Below, in pieces: positions 37,552-49,910 of a stretch of 64,000 nucleotides of DNA. Where the stretch lies: NCBI GenBank assembly GCA_905250075.1, contig CAJNOP010000002.1, positions 8,173,565-8,237,564 of the forward strand. The letters are read 5' to 3'. The notes beneath the pieces are model-generated. The model did not search any database. It had not been told where the DNA came from and was given only the letters and a program-made list of their open reading frames with translations. How positions within the stretch are numbered: position 1 is the first letter of the stretch; each line of letters opens with the position of its first letter. The DNA comes from Rotaria sp. Silwood1 (Eukaryota; Rotifera; Eurotatoria; Philodinida; Philodinidae). The translations under genes and the position numbers were made by a program.

Positions 37552-38385
37552 AGGTTGTCTCAAAAGTTCGTGCAACTACTCTTCTACCACATGCGTGAAA
37601 TATAGTTTCCGCCATTGTGTAGAGTGTCCATATTTAGGACAGTACACCGCTTTTCACCTAACTGCTTCATTACCTTCTTGAGAAGAAAAAAGAGTTTTCA
37701 CAGCCGTGTCTGCTCACACCTCAGATATTGCACTTCGAATCCACTCGTCAATGACATACTTGTTTTACAAAATCGAGATACGCTATTTTGTACACCTCAT
37801 CTAAGACTACAAGATGTACTATTTAGTTTTGAATTTGGAGTGAGTTAAGATGTCAAAGATAGCTGTTTGGCAAGGATGCATCTTGAAGTCATGAAAATTT
37901 TACTAGTAAAATGTGCATATTTCTTGGAAATCTCGCTCAATCGCTCTGAGAATTCAACCACAGAGAGAGTTTTGACTGCTCTTTCTACTGAGAGTCTCTG
38001 AATTCCAAAATTCTTTAATCATGTACGGAAAGTTTTCTAGAGATCCTCTGAAAAACCCGAGGATTTTGAACGAACATTTTTTGATTCTAATTACCACAGA
38101 TTGTAACCCATATGAAATTGTATCTACCCTAAAATTCTCATCTTTCAGCGCCTTCTGGTTAATGAAATACAGAAGTACCCAATCAGCATCGCCACCATCA
38201 CATGTGAAAAAAAGGTGACCCTGGTCGTGAAAACTCCTTTCTTTTCCTAAGAAAGCAATGAAGTAATTAAGTGAAAATTGGTATGCCATCCTAAATATGG
38301 GCGCTCTACACAATAGTGGAAACCATATGTTTCACGCTTGTAGTAGAAGGGTAGTTGCCACGACTTTTGGGACAACCTAATATAT
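37552..38385. mobile_element. Mariner-like non-autonomous element with long terminal inverted repeats
   Basis: The left end TAGGTTGTCTCAAAAGTTCG (about 37551) matches the reverse complement of the right end (CGACTTTTGGGACAACCTA, about 38363-38381). Complementarity continues inward for at least 165 nt: GTGTAGAGTGTCCATATTTA at 37617 against TAAATATGGGCGCTCTACAC at 38294. The TAGGTTGTCYCAAAAG start, with TA at both ends, fits mariner-type elements of the Tc1/mariner superfamily. No transposase frame remains. The two open frames at 37615-37848 (+) and 37954-38313 (-) have similar starts only because they read the two arms. The arms show roughly one mismatch in five, so the element is old. Confidence 0.75.
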
Positions 38386-39739
38386 TACAGATCACATTGT
38401 TTCACTAAAACTATCGTGATGATGGTCAGATCAATAAACTTCTCATTCGTTGTATCAGTTAGTTGATTAATATCAAGTCAAGTTCTCTAGAAAATAGATA
38501 CAATTCATAATGTGAATATAAAAACCAATGTCTTAATATTTATATTGTGAATGTTGTTATCAGGAACATTGGTATAATGATGAATAACTCAGAATTTGTA
38601 ATAATAAACAGGTGAAAAATAGTATTATTAACGATTAATACGATGATACCATCTATTGAAATTCGATTGCGAGAAGCTATACTCAATGATGAAGAACATA
38701 AAAATATGAAATAAAATTTTCACATACGATATTTTTCCAAGTATATCGAGTAAATAATTCTTGTTAGAAATTTTTTTTTTGTCCTTCAAAAAGAGATCGC
38801 TGTTATTTAAAATAACTTATTTAGACGACAAAAATTATCGATAAAATTTCTTTTACTATTTCTACACTTTCTTCAAAAAAAAAGTAGTTACTATTTTTAA
38901 CATAAAAGACTATGAAGTCAGTAAATGAGTTGTACTCTATTAATAAACAAATTCTTTTTTTTTCTTAAGGAAAATGTCATGACTATACGCACCAATTTTT
39001 TTTCGGTTTCTACAACACAGACACCTATTTTAAAGAAACTATATGCTTATATATATCATGCATTAAAGTAAGAGTTAATGTGCGCTATTTACACATACAT
39101 CACATGAATGAATGAACGAGGTAAGATTGTTCAAAATGCAAATAAATTCATGTTTTATATTGAAAAAAATATTATTATTACGTCAATTAAAAATATATGT
39201 TCTGACTTAATTGCTTTTCTTTTTTTTTTATTTACAATAATTTTTTATATAGTAATTTACACTTGTTGAATGAAAATAATTTATGCATAAAAAATTCATC
39301 ATAACCTATATAAAGTATTTCGATAAATATTTTCTAAATAACTATCTCATTTACATGAATAAAAGTATAAAAGAAAAATGAATAGGAAATTTCATTTCTT
39401 CATCATATGTCCCTACAAGCTCTATAAAATAATACACATCGTATTGAAAACTTAGATTTGTCTTATTTCCATTGACAAAAGTCAGCGGTTTTGTTTTTTT
39501 TATGAATAAAATGTCAATTTTTAAACAAATCCTTTTCTTTTGTTTTACTCAAGGACATATCTATTCCATACTGATAAAGACGAGTTCATTATCAGATTGT
39601 TGTTCAAACAACGAAAGAAAAAAGAAAAGAAAAGAAAAGAAAGAAAAACATTGAAGCATTATTAGATTATGTCTTACGACGAAAACGTATTGAATCAAAA
39701 ACAGATTAATTAACGTTAACATCATCAATTAATAACGTC
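38386..39739. other. Gene-free interval before the hydrolase pseudogene
   Basis: AT-rich sequence with a purine-rich AAAGA repeat at about 39610-39650. A first exon of the hydrolase pseudogene might lie here, but none can be supported. Confidence 0.45.
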
Positions 39740-41575
39740 TATGAATATGCATCACACGACTGGGAAAATATACGAAATATTTTTGAACAAAATTTAATTG
39801 ATGGACTTGATATTGGTGCAAGTTTACAGTGTCCGACACGGGTCACTTTTTTCGTGACCCAACCGACCCGAGCTCGGGAAAATTCGACCCGACCCGATCC
39901 GAGATAAGGGATAGTTTTTGGCCAATCAAAGCGAGTTTTTTTTACAGATATTGATAATTTTCTGAGTAAATTGATACATATTTTCTCGATATTCAAAATA
40001 AAGAAATCATTTTCTACTCTAAAATCGTTGCGTTTCTTATGTAAAGTTCGGAATTTGTAAACTTTTTGTGACTCGATCCCACCCGACCGAAGCCTAAAAA
40101 ATTTTTTTCTGACCCCACCCGGCCTGATCCGAGCTCAAGTATGTTTTTCGTGACCCGACCCGTTTCGGACACTGTAAGTTTATGTATTTATTATAAAGGA
40201 AAATGTGTTGTTGATTTATATGGTGGTTGGAAAGATTTACAAAGAAAAGAACCATATACATCTGATACATTACAATTAGTTTTTTCAGTATCAAAAGGAA
40301 TTTTATCAGCAGCTATAGCTTTATGTGTTGAAAGAGGTTGGCTTGATTATGATCAACCTGTTACAACATATTAGCCAGAAGTTGGTATTAATGAAAAAGA
40401 GGTAGAAGATCTTTAATTAATAAAAACAGAATTATAATTATTCTTTTTTTTTTTTTAAACGATATTATTATAGGTGATTTATTATCACATCGTGCTGGTT
40501 TACCATATATTAATCAAACTCTTACAGTTGATGATGTATGTGATTGGTCTAAAATGATTTCTTTATTAATTAATGAAAAGCCTCATTGGAAACCTGGTAC
40601 AACACATGGATATCATGGTCATACGATTGGATATATTGCTGGAGAATTAATTCATCGTGTTGATCCTCAACATCGTTCATATGGACAATTTGTTCGTGAT
40701 GAATTAGATCATGATTATTATGTTGGTATAACAAATAATGAAATCGATGCACGTGTCGCTCCATTATTTGAAAAAACAGGTATTCAGGAAACAAAAATAA
40801 ATTTGAAAATATTAAGAATTAAAATATTTTAGGTCGATAGAAAAACAGTCGATCCAAAATTCATAGATTCAGCAGCTGACAAAACTTTAACATTTAATGG
40901 TGCTTTACCTTTAGAACAATCTCAAATGATCTATAATGAATCGAAAATTCATCGTGCAGAATTACCAGCTGTTAATGGTATTACAAATGCTCGATCTTTA
41001 GCTAAAATTTAGTTTACTTATTGGTGATGTTCATGGAAATGGAAATATTTTAAAATGTCTTTTAAGTAAAAAAACATTATCAGAAGCAATAAAAAATTCA
41101 ACACCAATTGGTGAATTAGATCAAACTTTATATAAAATGCCAACAACTTTTAGCAAAGGCGGTTTTCAAATATATGGAGATAGTTTTCATATATTTGGTG
41201 GTGGAGTTTTTGGTCATACTGGTAAATATAGATTTAACTAGATCATCTGTTTTTTCTTTCTAATATATTTTTGAACGCTTATATCAGCTGTCTTGAGGCT
41301 ATGAAGTTAATGACTAAGATAATTAAAAAAACAACATAGCCACAAAAAATAATTCATTCGAGAAGAACATATATGTTGATTTTATTCTGATAGAAAATAT
41401 TTTTTCCTTCTATATATTTATTATAGGGTATGGTGGTAGTTGTGCATTTGCTTATCCATCACAACAATTAACTTATGCTCATGTATGCAATCATCTAGAT
41501 CCTTATGCATTTACAGTTGATCATCGAAGTATTCGTATTATTCAAGCTATTGAAAATATTCTTAAACATCAATAG
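39740..41575 (+). pseudogene. Broken serine beta-lactamase-like hydrolase (LACT/EstB class)
   Basis: Recognisable segments in order: LIDGLDIGA, KGKCVVDLYGGW, LVFSVSKG (the S-x-x-K active-site motif), ERGWLDYDQPV, LLSHRAGLPYI, WKPGTTHGYHGHTIGYIAGE, then ITNARSLA, PTTFSKGGFQ, FGHTGYGGS, and a C-terminal part ending at 41575. This is the class C beta-lactamase-related family found in bacteria and as LACT proteins in invertebrates; such enzymes are serine hydrolases of uncertain substrate. Three lesions are visible: a 338-bp insertion at 39837-40174; an in-frame TAG at about 40372 where the family has Trp (Y-W-P-E); and a frameshift with stop near 41010-41035. Introns are apparent near 40400-40475, 40781-40832 and 41221-41426; the first does not join in a clean phase. 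A relic of an acquired gene is the best reading. Confidence 0.85.
39837..40174. mobile_element. hAT-like miniature element inserted in the hydrolase pseudogene
   Basis: The insertion begins CAGTGTCCG and ends CGGACACTG, a perfect 9-bp inverted terminus. Outside it, CAAGTTTA (39829-39836) and TAAGTTTA (40175-40182) form an 8-bp target duplication with one mismatch. An 8-bp duplication and CAGTG ends are hallmarks of hAT elements. Internally, repeated GGGTC/GACCC motifs on both sides are complementary (GGGTCACTTTTTTCGTGACC on the left), flanking an AT-rich centre. Removing the 338 bp and one target copy would leave the hydrolase reading frame continuous across the site, which dates the insertion after the gene was established. 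Confidence 0.85.
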
Positions 41576-43107
41576 ACATTAATTATTTATTTGATTTTAT
41601 ATCATTTACAGATACAGTAATCAAGAAAAATAATAATAGCAGTTTTTGTAGCACATTGGAGAAAATAGTTATTAGCTAACGGAAAAAGAAATCTATATCT
41701 GTTCCACAGAAATTTTGCTCATAAATATGCGATGTGGGCATAATCAGGAACATAATTGTACCATACATTCTTACTTTTAATTATTCAGCAAATAAAAAAA
41801 ACTTAGTCTTTTTATTTCTTCATAATTAATTCTACATTGAATAGAAATAATAAATTTATAATAGACTGATATCTATTTAGTCTTTTCAGTGTTCAGTCGC
41901 ATTTTAGTTTTCGCTACACAATGATAGGCTTAGCAATCAAGTTTTCTATGACTATGATCTTCTAATACATGATAAAGTTACAAGATATGATTCGATGAGA
42001 AACATCTTTGTTAAACCCAGAGTAGTAATTAACCTTTTCACAGCAAGAGTACATATATGTACCACTTTCTTTCTCTTTATTTTTATCTTCATAACTACGG
42101 TTGTGGCAGTTCTAGTATCAGTTTCGTGAGCGGCAACTGACACATCAAATTCAATTTCTACTGAAAGGAGCCGATCACCAACTTACGTGAATAGGAGGCG
42201 CTACGGCTAACCATCAGCTCACTTCAATAGTATCTGTAACTGCTTACCAATTCTTTATTTCACATCTCACAGGTGATGAGCTTGAACAGTCACATTCTTA
42301 GCCCACACTCTCATTCAATCAAAATTCACCAGTGAGAGTTAAAATATACTGCACGAAAATCAAAGGATTGATCGCTACCACTCTGTTACTCATAATCAGC
42401 TAAGTTGTTTACGTACTACCGCCGTAGCGGAAAAAATGTCATGGGAGCTTGCTTCGTTTAAGTCAACTGTAAGTCAGTTGGCACATACGCTGATAGGAGT
42501 TCAAATTTTTCAAGTGGGGGCACGCCTATTCAAAGGAGATGTTGCTAAATTAACTCTGGGTACGCCTCAACTATAAAAATATATGGTTTGAAATGCAACA
42601 GACCAGTTCGAGAATTCCACTCTTAAATAAACAATAGTATGTGAAATAAAAAGCGATAAAATTATTCATATATCAACGCAGCATTCGACACCATATCGTT
42701 CTACTTCTATTTTTAATGGCAGAAACGTGCATTAATCATTTTGTGTTACACTACAAAAAATAGTCTAACAACTTTTGAAGATTTATGTGCAATCAATGAT
42801 TGGAAGGATTTTCATCTATATTTTCTCTTAGTCACAAAAGTTGTATTTGTAAAGATAGCTTTGTTGTTCTTTAACTGTTCAAGTGTCATACGTATTGCGG
42901 AATTGACTGTTCATGTATTAAATTGATATAGACGGACAATTCGGTCACGTACTCTTTCTCTATATAACGAATAATTATTACGTCAAACAGCTGTTGTCAG
43001 TGACCGCAACATAATGAAGAGGAAAAAAAATGACCGTCTGCAACATAATATATAAGGGCAGTCATAAAAAAGAAATGACATTTCTCATCTTCATTCAATT
43101 TATAGCA
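41576..43107. other. Gene-free interval
   Basis: No gene is recognised. GC is slightly higher around 42110-42560, with loosely complementary pieces (GGCGCTACGGC at 42197 and GCCGTAGCGG at 42422), perhaps an old element. The boundary cannot be set. Confidence 0.45.
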
Positions 43108-45458
43108 ATGATCAGTCTCTTTGACCAACTGCCTGATTTAACATTACTCGAAATATTTTCTTATCTATCTTGTGCTGATGCTTTATGGTCATTTTCTAAA
43201 CTCAATTCTCGTCTGACAACATTGTTAACAGAGCGAGGTTTTTATCGTCATGTTAATTTATCATCAACTGGTAAAAAACAATTCGAAACAATTTTTTCAA
43301 AACTTCGATTAAATGAAATACAATCACTTGTCATTGATCGTTGCACGTCACCTCTTCAACTAAAAAGATGGCCTCATTTAACACATTTGACAGCATTACG
43401 ATTACAAGGTGTACGCAATTTTAGGGAGGTTTTCAAATTGGCAAAAAAACATTCACAAACATTGACTCATCTTACAGTTGAATCAAGTCGATACTTTTAT
43501 ACAGTAAGTGCATGAAAATCAAGAGAACTTTAAGAAAAAATAAAAAGCATTGATGGTCAGTTGCTACACAGAATAGTACAGTAGGAAATGCTGCTCTCAC
43601 CAATTTTTAGAACTTCACTCTTCGAACTGCACTAATGTTTTGTAGCGAAGCATGCCTTGGAAAAAACACAATTATTTAAGATTTTTTGTCTTCATTAAAA
43701 TCAATCAGTTAGAATCAACTGTGGAATAACATTTAAACGATATTGTAACACGTATCTGCAATATGAGTCAATGTAGAAGTTTCAAAATGAAAAGTAAATC
43801 TTTCTCGTGTATTTACTTGTTTAATAGTATCCATTTATGAGAAGTATATTTTTATCTGGATAAATATTACACAAGCTCATTCTTTTATAGGATTTTGTCT
43901 CGACACAAAATTTTTATGAAGATGTTTGATTAAAGAAGGAGAATTTTTCAATTATCAATTAATATTAAAAGTATTTTACGATTTATTTTATGTAGGGTGG
44001 TATAACAAAAAGTATGGCTTATCCATCATGGAACATGTGTCAATTTCTCGAAAGAACACTTTGTTGTTTGCCTAATCTTCAATCACTTGATTTAGGAATG
44101 GAAACATCTTTTGTTTTATACAAGTGGCCTTTCAAAGCGATAGAAGCACCCTTAACCTATCTAAAAATTTCATTGGGTGGGACGCATTTTTTGATTGATA
44201 TATTTTCAACGAAACCGTTATCATATACTTTAAAGCAACTACATATAAAAATTAGGGATCTTTGTGGTGATTTTGATTTTTCTTTACGTAATAAAGGCCT
44301 TTTACATCGAATGGAATCTTTACATACATTTACTTTTATTAAATCATTTAAATGCTATTCAAATGAGGAATGGGAATTTGTTAATGTATTGACAAATTCT
44401 GATATTATGCCTGTTTTACGACGAATAAATTTTTCTGTTTTTATCGATGCCAATGATCTGGTTCAGATGACTCATTCAAATCTCTTTGTTGACGATCGTC
44501 ATATTGATGTTCATTATGTTTTTATGATTAGTGATGATCGACAACATTCTGAACTTGATGAATATGTGCCACATGGTAGTTTATCACATCCTCGTCAAAT
44601 AGCTAGTGTAACATTTATTTCTGAATGTTGGTCTGTTGATTCAATGATGCATAATCGTGATGAAGTTTATGTAAGTATTTACTTTGTAAATTTGGAAGTT
44701 ATTTTGATAAGTAAATATTCTTTCAATGAATTTAATTAATGTTTTAGTTAGACAAACCTAGAAATCGACAACATATATTCTATACTTTGCCATGGGCTTT
44801 TAATGAATTTTTTCCATTATGTGTTCCAGATGGATATATTAATGAATTGGAAGTTTTTACATCGACTTCTCCAGTTAATAGAGTTGGTTCATCACATGTT
44901 CGAAAATTCAGTATATCAAATAATTTTCCGTCATTGGCTACTTCGTTTCCTCACATAATGTCTTCGAACAAAGTAGTTGAACTGCACTTATCACGATGTG
45001 ATAGAGAATTATCTGTAAATTTACCAATTTTTGATCATCTCATTATTACAGATAGTCTTGACTTATTGAATAAGTGTTGTTTTTCAAGAAATATTCGATC
45101 AATTCAAATTACTCTTAATCAAGAATATATTCATTTGGCAAGAAATGATTGGAATGATTTGCCGATTCTCTCTACTTTACCATTTTTGAACTCTTTACGC
45201 ATACTTTTATATGATATGAATGTTCCACCAAATGATATAAGTCGCCATATCATCGTAGAAACAATATCAAATATGTCTGACTTTTGCTTTTGTTTTCGGC
45301 GTAAAAGTTACCAAAATCGTCGAAATTTTGAATCGGCCCATACTATGCAGGCTATATTCATTACACAATTGCGGAATGATATTCTTGCTTTACCATTGAA
45401 TGAAAAACCTAGAATTGTTGTTGAAAAGGGTGGCTATGGGCTTATTGCATGGCTTTGA
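43108..45458 (+). CDS. F-box protein with leucine-rich C-terminal region
   Basis: Three exons: 43108-43503, 43996-44670 and 44748-45458, giving 593 residues. All junctions are phase 0 with GT-AG ends. An F-box lies at the extreme N-terminus (residues 2-42: FDQLPDLTLLEIFSYLS, then DALWSFSKLNSRL). The remainder has irregular leucine-rich segments (LTHLTALRLQG, LTHLTVESS, LPNLQSLDLGM, NKVVELHLSRC). Such proteins recruit substrates to SCF ubiquitin ligases through Skp1; the target is unknown. Large families of this design are typical of bdelloid genomes (established knowledge, from memory). An upstream in-frame ATG at 43030 would add 26 residues. I prefer 43108 because the F-box usually starts at once and an acceptor-like TTATAG ends 2 nt before this ATG. 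No lesion is seen. Confidence 0.88.
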
Positions 45459-46486
45459 TTAATGAATAAAAACAAAATTTATTGTAATAGTTTTGTTCAA
45501 TAAAAGAATTGCTTCACTTGCTTTAATTTTTTAATGAAAATCAATCGGTTAGAGAAAGTTTTATTAACCCCCCCCCCATAATAGAAGCCCCCTCTGAGAT
45601 GAGCAACATGTTTGACGTATTAGAAGCCCCTGATTTTTCCAAAAAAATTTTACAAATTTTCGAGATCTTTTTTCGAATTTTCATCCTAAAACTGTGTTAG
45701 AGAGCACTCTAACATACATCTTTTTTTTTTATTTCTTATTCTTTTCTTCAACTTGTGTGTATACATCATCATTTGGATATACTTTATTCACTGTACGTAC
45801 ATTAATCGATAAATCTTTCCTTTTCTTCTCTTCTATCTCTCTCCCTCTTTGTCTTCTACTTTCCTATCCGGCCGTGACAATTTCAACATATTCTCAGTCT
45901 TTTCTTCTATTCTAAATTAAGGGTATTTTTTAAAAGATGTTGGTCGTCATCTTTATTATATAAAACGGTCGAGGCTGGAGTAGAACCTACATATTCATCT
46001 CTCCTTGTGTTTTACTTGTATCTCGCTCTCTAATGTGTTAACATATATGTGTGTGGAAAAAAAAGAATGGAATTTCATCGTTGTTGCTGTCGTTATTCAT
46101 CATTCATCATATTTATTGTTATATAGGGAGGAAAAAAAAAGATTGTTATAGTAGTAGAAGAACATAATTTGAATAAAGTATTGAATCACCTGAACCGAAC
46201 CAAAGAAGATTTTAACGAAAATAAATCTTCGTTACAAAGCTAGGGCTTTGTAACAAACTGCTAAAATTTTTCGATTTTAAGGTAAAAAATTGGCTGACTC
46301 CTATCCAGCTGTGCTAACATCTGGAAATACCGTCAAAAATCTTCTGGAAAACTCATAAAAACCTTGAAAATCTCTAAAAACCTTTCAAACCATTTTTGCT
46401 GTCACAATCTATTGAATTTTTTTTGGGACTTAATAGAAGCCCCCTCAGAAAACTTCAGACGGTTGACATATTAGAAGCCCCGGGGA
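45459..46486. repeat. Interval with repeated TAGAAGCCCC motifs
   Basis: The decamer TAGAAGCCCC occurs in pairs at about 45574/45620 and again at about 46433/46472. Similar spacers follow (AATAGAAGCCCCCTC...TTGACATATTAGAAGCCCC), so two related copies of a segment of about 50 bp lie 0.86 kb apart. A run of nine C precedes the first. Between them the DNA is AT-rich and non-coding. The second pair abuts the left end of the GGATCC element. Confidence 0.6.
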
Positions 46487-49400
46487 CAAGGGGGAAAAAG
46501 CGGATCCTCGTGGATCCTCATGGATCCACCAGGATCCATGAGAATCCATTAGGATCTATGAGGATCCAAAAAACCCATTAAAGTTAGCAGTATAGATCAA
46601 TGCTCTAAATATCGATAAAAGCAAGAAAATCAATGAGACGTATAAAATAAGGATATATAAATAAAAATCTTTTGTGGATGAATCAACGTGATGATCATGT
46701 GTGATTGATACAACTCAGACTGCTACAATTTACAAAGAAAAAGGGATCCGAATGCACATCCCACGATCCATTAGGATCCACGCAGAGCCATTAGAGTTCT
46801 TGGAAGCGAAACAGACGAAGAGGCAGTTCCGGAATTTCTGACGAAGAAGGAAACTTTGAAACTGAGATTCCGGTGAGCAGCAATTAATTTTGAGATATTT
46901 CAATGAATTCTGCAGTTTATAGAATTCAATAGAATTCATGAATATTCAAGTTTTCCAGATTGATCTCAAACTATTACGAAGCTCCTTGACTTCTGCTGAA
47001 TTCCTATTGCCTTTCACAGATTGTAACAGACAATGTTGAGCTTTTGCCAGAGAAAATCGTACATGTTTTTAAACTAGTTCTCTGATATATACAGCAGGGA
47101 TCCTGCGTATGTTCACCCTTTTTTTCTTGTGAAAATTAGAAATTCTGAAAAAACTTGTACTCATCGCATTTTAACATGCGGACAGAACTTGAATCGAAGT
47201 CCGATCAAGATCATAAATAGTTTGTTACTGTTTTCCGGCCATCAACAGACCAAGAAGCCGCTAAACGTTGAGAAAATCGTGTAGCTACGGAACTTCAAGA
47301 ACTCGATTAAACTTACAACAAAATTCTCTTAGGATCGTGAGCAGTTTACCAATGCAATTCAAACCAAAAATGTGCTAATACGACGGTAAATCCTTACAAA
47401 AACTTGTACGCATGAAAAAAAAATCTTTTAAGATTAGAACAAGATATCAGAGTCATTCTAAGCCTGCTCGCGTAGGTTTTTTGCCAAGATCTTGCTAACA
47501 TTTTAATAATTTCTGAGCAGGAAAATATTTCCTGATGTTGCATAGCAGAACTCCACTACAATTCGTGAGGAATGTTATCCAATGTCTTGGCAAGATCTGT
47601 GCCGGGTTCTCTAAGGGAAGAGAGGAAAAAAGGGAGCATCCAACGTTGATCTCTAGATCTTGGGTTCAAAAGCTGATTAGTTTCCCGCCGTAGGCTGTAC
47701 CAAGTTGTTTAATTTAACTTAAACCTTCAATATCCTCTCTTAACTATTAATTATTATTTGAACTTCACGTAAACTTAAATTATTCCTAGAAAAATTCAAA
47801 AAATTTAATGTTAAACTTAATATGTTGATTATTTATTTTGAGATTCGACAGTAAGTTGTTGATTTCAATTTGAGTAAAGCAGTATTTTTCTGTTTTTTTT
47901 TCAATACGAATAAATTGAATCCAATGAGAGTTTTATTAGAGGATTCGTCTCTTACTGAAAACGTCTTTGTAAAGACAAAATTAATGCAACACTTGATCTG
48001 ATACTCAAGCATTCATTTCAATAGATTTTCTAGTTTCAGACGAAAATAAAATTCATATTCTAACTGAGTTCCTAGCTATGAATGTGATATAATATAGAAT
48101 ACAAATTTTGAAAAGGTTTGAAGAAAAATCCTTAAAAATTTTTCCCAAATGTGATTTCTGTCAGAGTCAAGACAAAACACATAATAAAATTTGGAGTGGT
48201 TTTTCAGTTTTTTTTCTGCTAACATTTGATTTAAGATACATAATGTAATTTTTCGGAATTCAAATAGCCAAAAATATTCAAAAAAATCTTAAATACGAAC
48301 TAGTCACAATTTTTCTGTAACATCTTCATAATTCCTTTTAAAATGTTTAATTACATTTGTCATAAATCATGTAAGAATCCTGAAGGTCGAGGTCTCAGTA
48401 AACTTGAAATGAAAACTACAAAGATCTTCGTTGAGCCTCGGTATTTTTTCAGATAGATCCTGACGATTCTTGTCCTTCTTTAGGAAGGACCTGGAATACT
48501 TGTCCTTGATATAATATTAAGAGAACCTTGGAAAGGCTCAGAAGAGATATTCGTACTAGAAATGCCTGAGAAAATGAAGTAGAATTATAATTGGATTTGA
48601 ACAAGACTTACAAGATGACAATTCTTAGTGCTCTTGCATGATTCTTTGTAGGATCTTTGCCTAATATAGTCGTAAGATCTAAAAAAAAATCATACCTAGG
48701 GAACTACAAAGTGGTTCCGAGCCTGCAGGACCTATTTTGGTATCAAAACATTTTTTTTTTCGTGACTGAGACTGAAACTATTTTTAGCTGTTCACGAAAA
48801 ATTATTTTGAATAAAAATTAGACATCAACTGTCTCTTGAAGTCAATTAATGGCTAATCATTTTTTGATTATTTCATTAAAAAAAGACTGATGTTTTCAAA
48901 TATTTCCTAATGTTAGCACGTTTATAATATTCACATATGCACAAATAATAGACTATTTAGACGAGCTCTAAGATCAGATCTAAAATTTTACGCGTGACAC
49001 GACCTACACTTCTGTGCCACAGCGAAACAGGTGTCGTAAAGGTTCTTTTATATTCACCCTCACGAAAACAGGACCGGAATGGGACTGCAACAAAAAATAT
49101 TAGTCACGATCGAAACCAAAAAACCGTGGTCCTGCAGTTCCCTTACCATATCGCAGAGATACAAAACAGATCCCAGTAAAACATGGATAAAATCTAATAG
49201 CGTTCATCATGCAATTTTTGTCAAGATCTTGAGCAAGATCGAGTGTGAATCCTAGTAGGACTCTTATTTATTGAATAATAGAAGAGTCTGACAAAGAAAT
49301 TTAAAAGTCACTGAGAAAAATCCCTCTTTCACAATGAGCTAATCTGCAAACAGATATTATTAAACTCAGAAACAGAATCCTGAGTAAAATATGACAGCAA

Positions 49401-49910
49401 TCCATTAGAGAAAATCAAAATGCAGCAAAAACCAATAAGCAACACAATAATATGAAATTGATAGACAAATGGTAGATCCGAATGGATTCTAAAAATAAAC
49501 AGAATCCAAGATGATATAACAAAAGTTATTGAGACACATGAGTGCCTCAATGTTCAGGATTTTCTTTCTTTACTTAGTCACAAATTCTGAAGTCATTAAC
49601 TCCTTTTTTCATTTATTTCTGTTGGACCTTAATGGATCATCGCCTTCATGAGAATTAGTTTCATCCACCCACACTCTAGTACACTTCAAACGATAAATCC
49701 TAACATTCATCAGACTCCATTAGGATCCATTAGGATCTATCAGAATCCATCAGGATTCATCAGGATCTATCAGGATCCATGAGGATCCATGAGGATCCCT
49801 AAGGATCCACTAGGATCCGTGAGGATCCACAGGATCCGCAGGATCCATCAGGATCCGCAGGATCCATCAGGATCCGCAGGATCCATCAGGATCCGCTTTT
49901 TCCCCCTAGT
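46487..49910. mobile_element. Foldback-like element with GGATCC minisatellite ends
   Basis: Left end AGGGGGAAAAAGCGGATCC (about 46488) is the exact reverse complement of the right end GGATCCGCTTTTTCCCCCT (about 49887-49905). Next to each end is an array of units of about 9-12 bp built on GGATCC: about seven on the left (46502-46568) and about twenty on the right (49709-49892), in opposite orientation. A smaller group lies at 46742-46782. The 3 kb interior has no frame over about 75 codons. The inverted minisatellite ends resemble foldback elements. No target duplication is apparent. Confidence 0.65.

Noticed and set aside
37615..38313. Two similar proteins in opposite orientation
   Set aside because: They read the two arms of one palindromic element, so the similarity is not evidence of a gene pair.
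46500..46570. Possible CRISPR-like array of GGATCC repeats
   Set aside because: Units are about 10 bp with no spacers, and the DNA is eukaryotic; it is a minisatellite.
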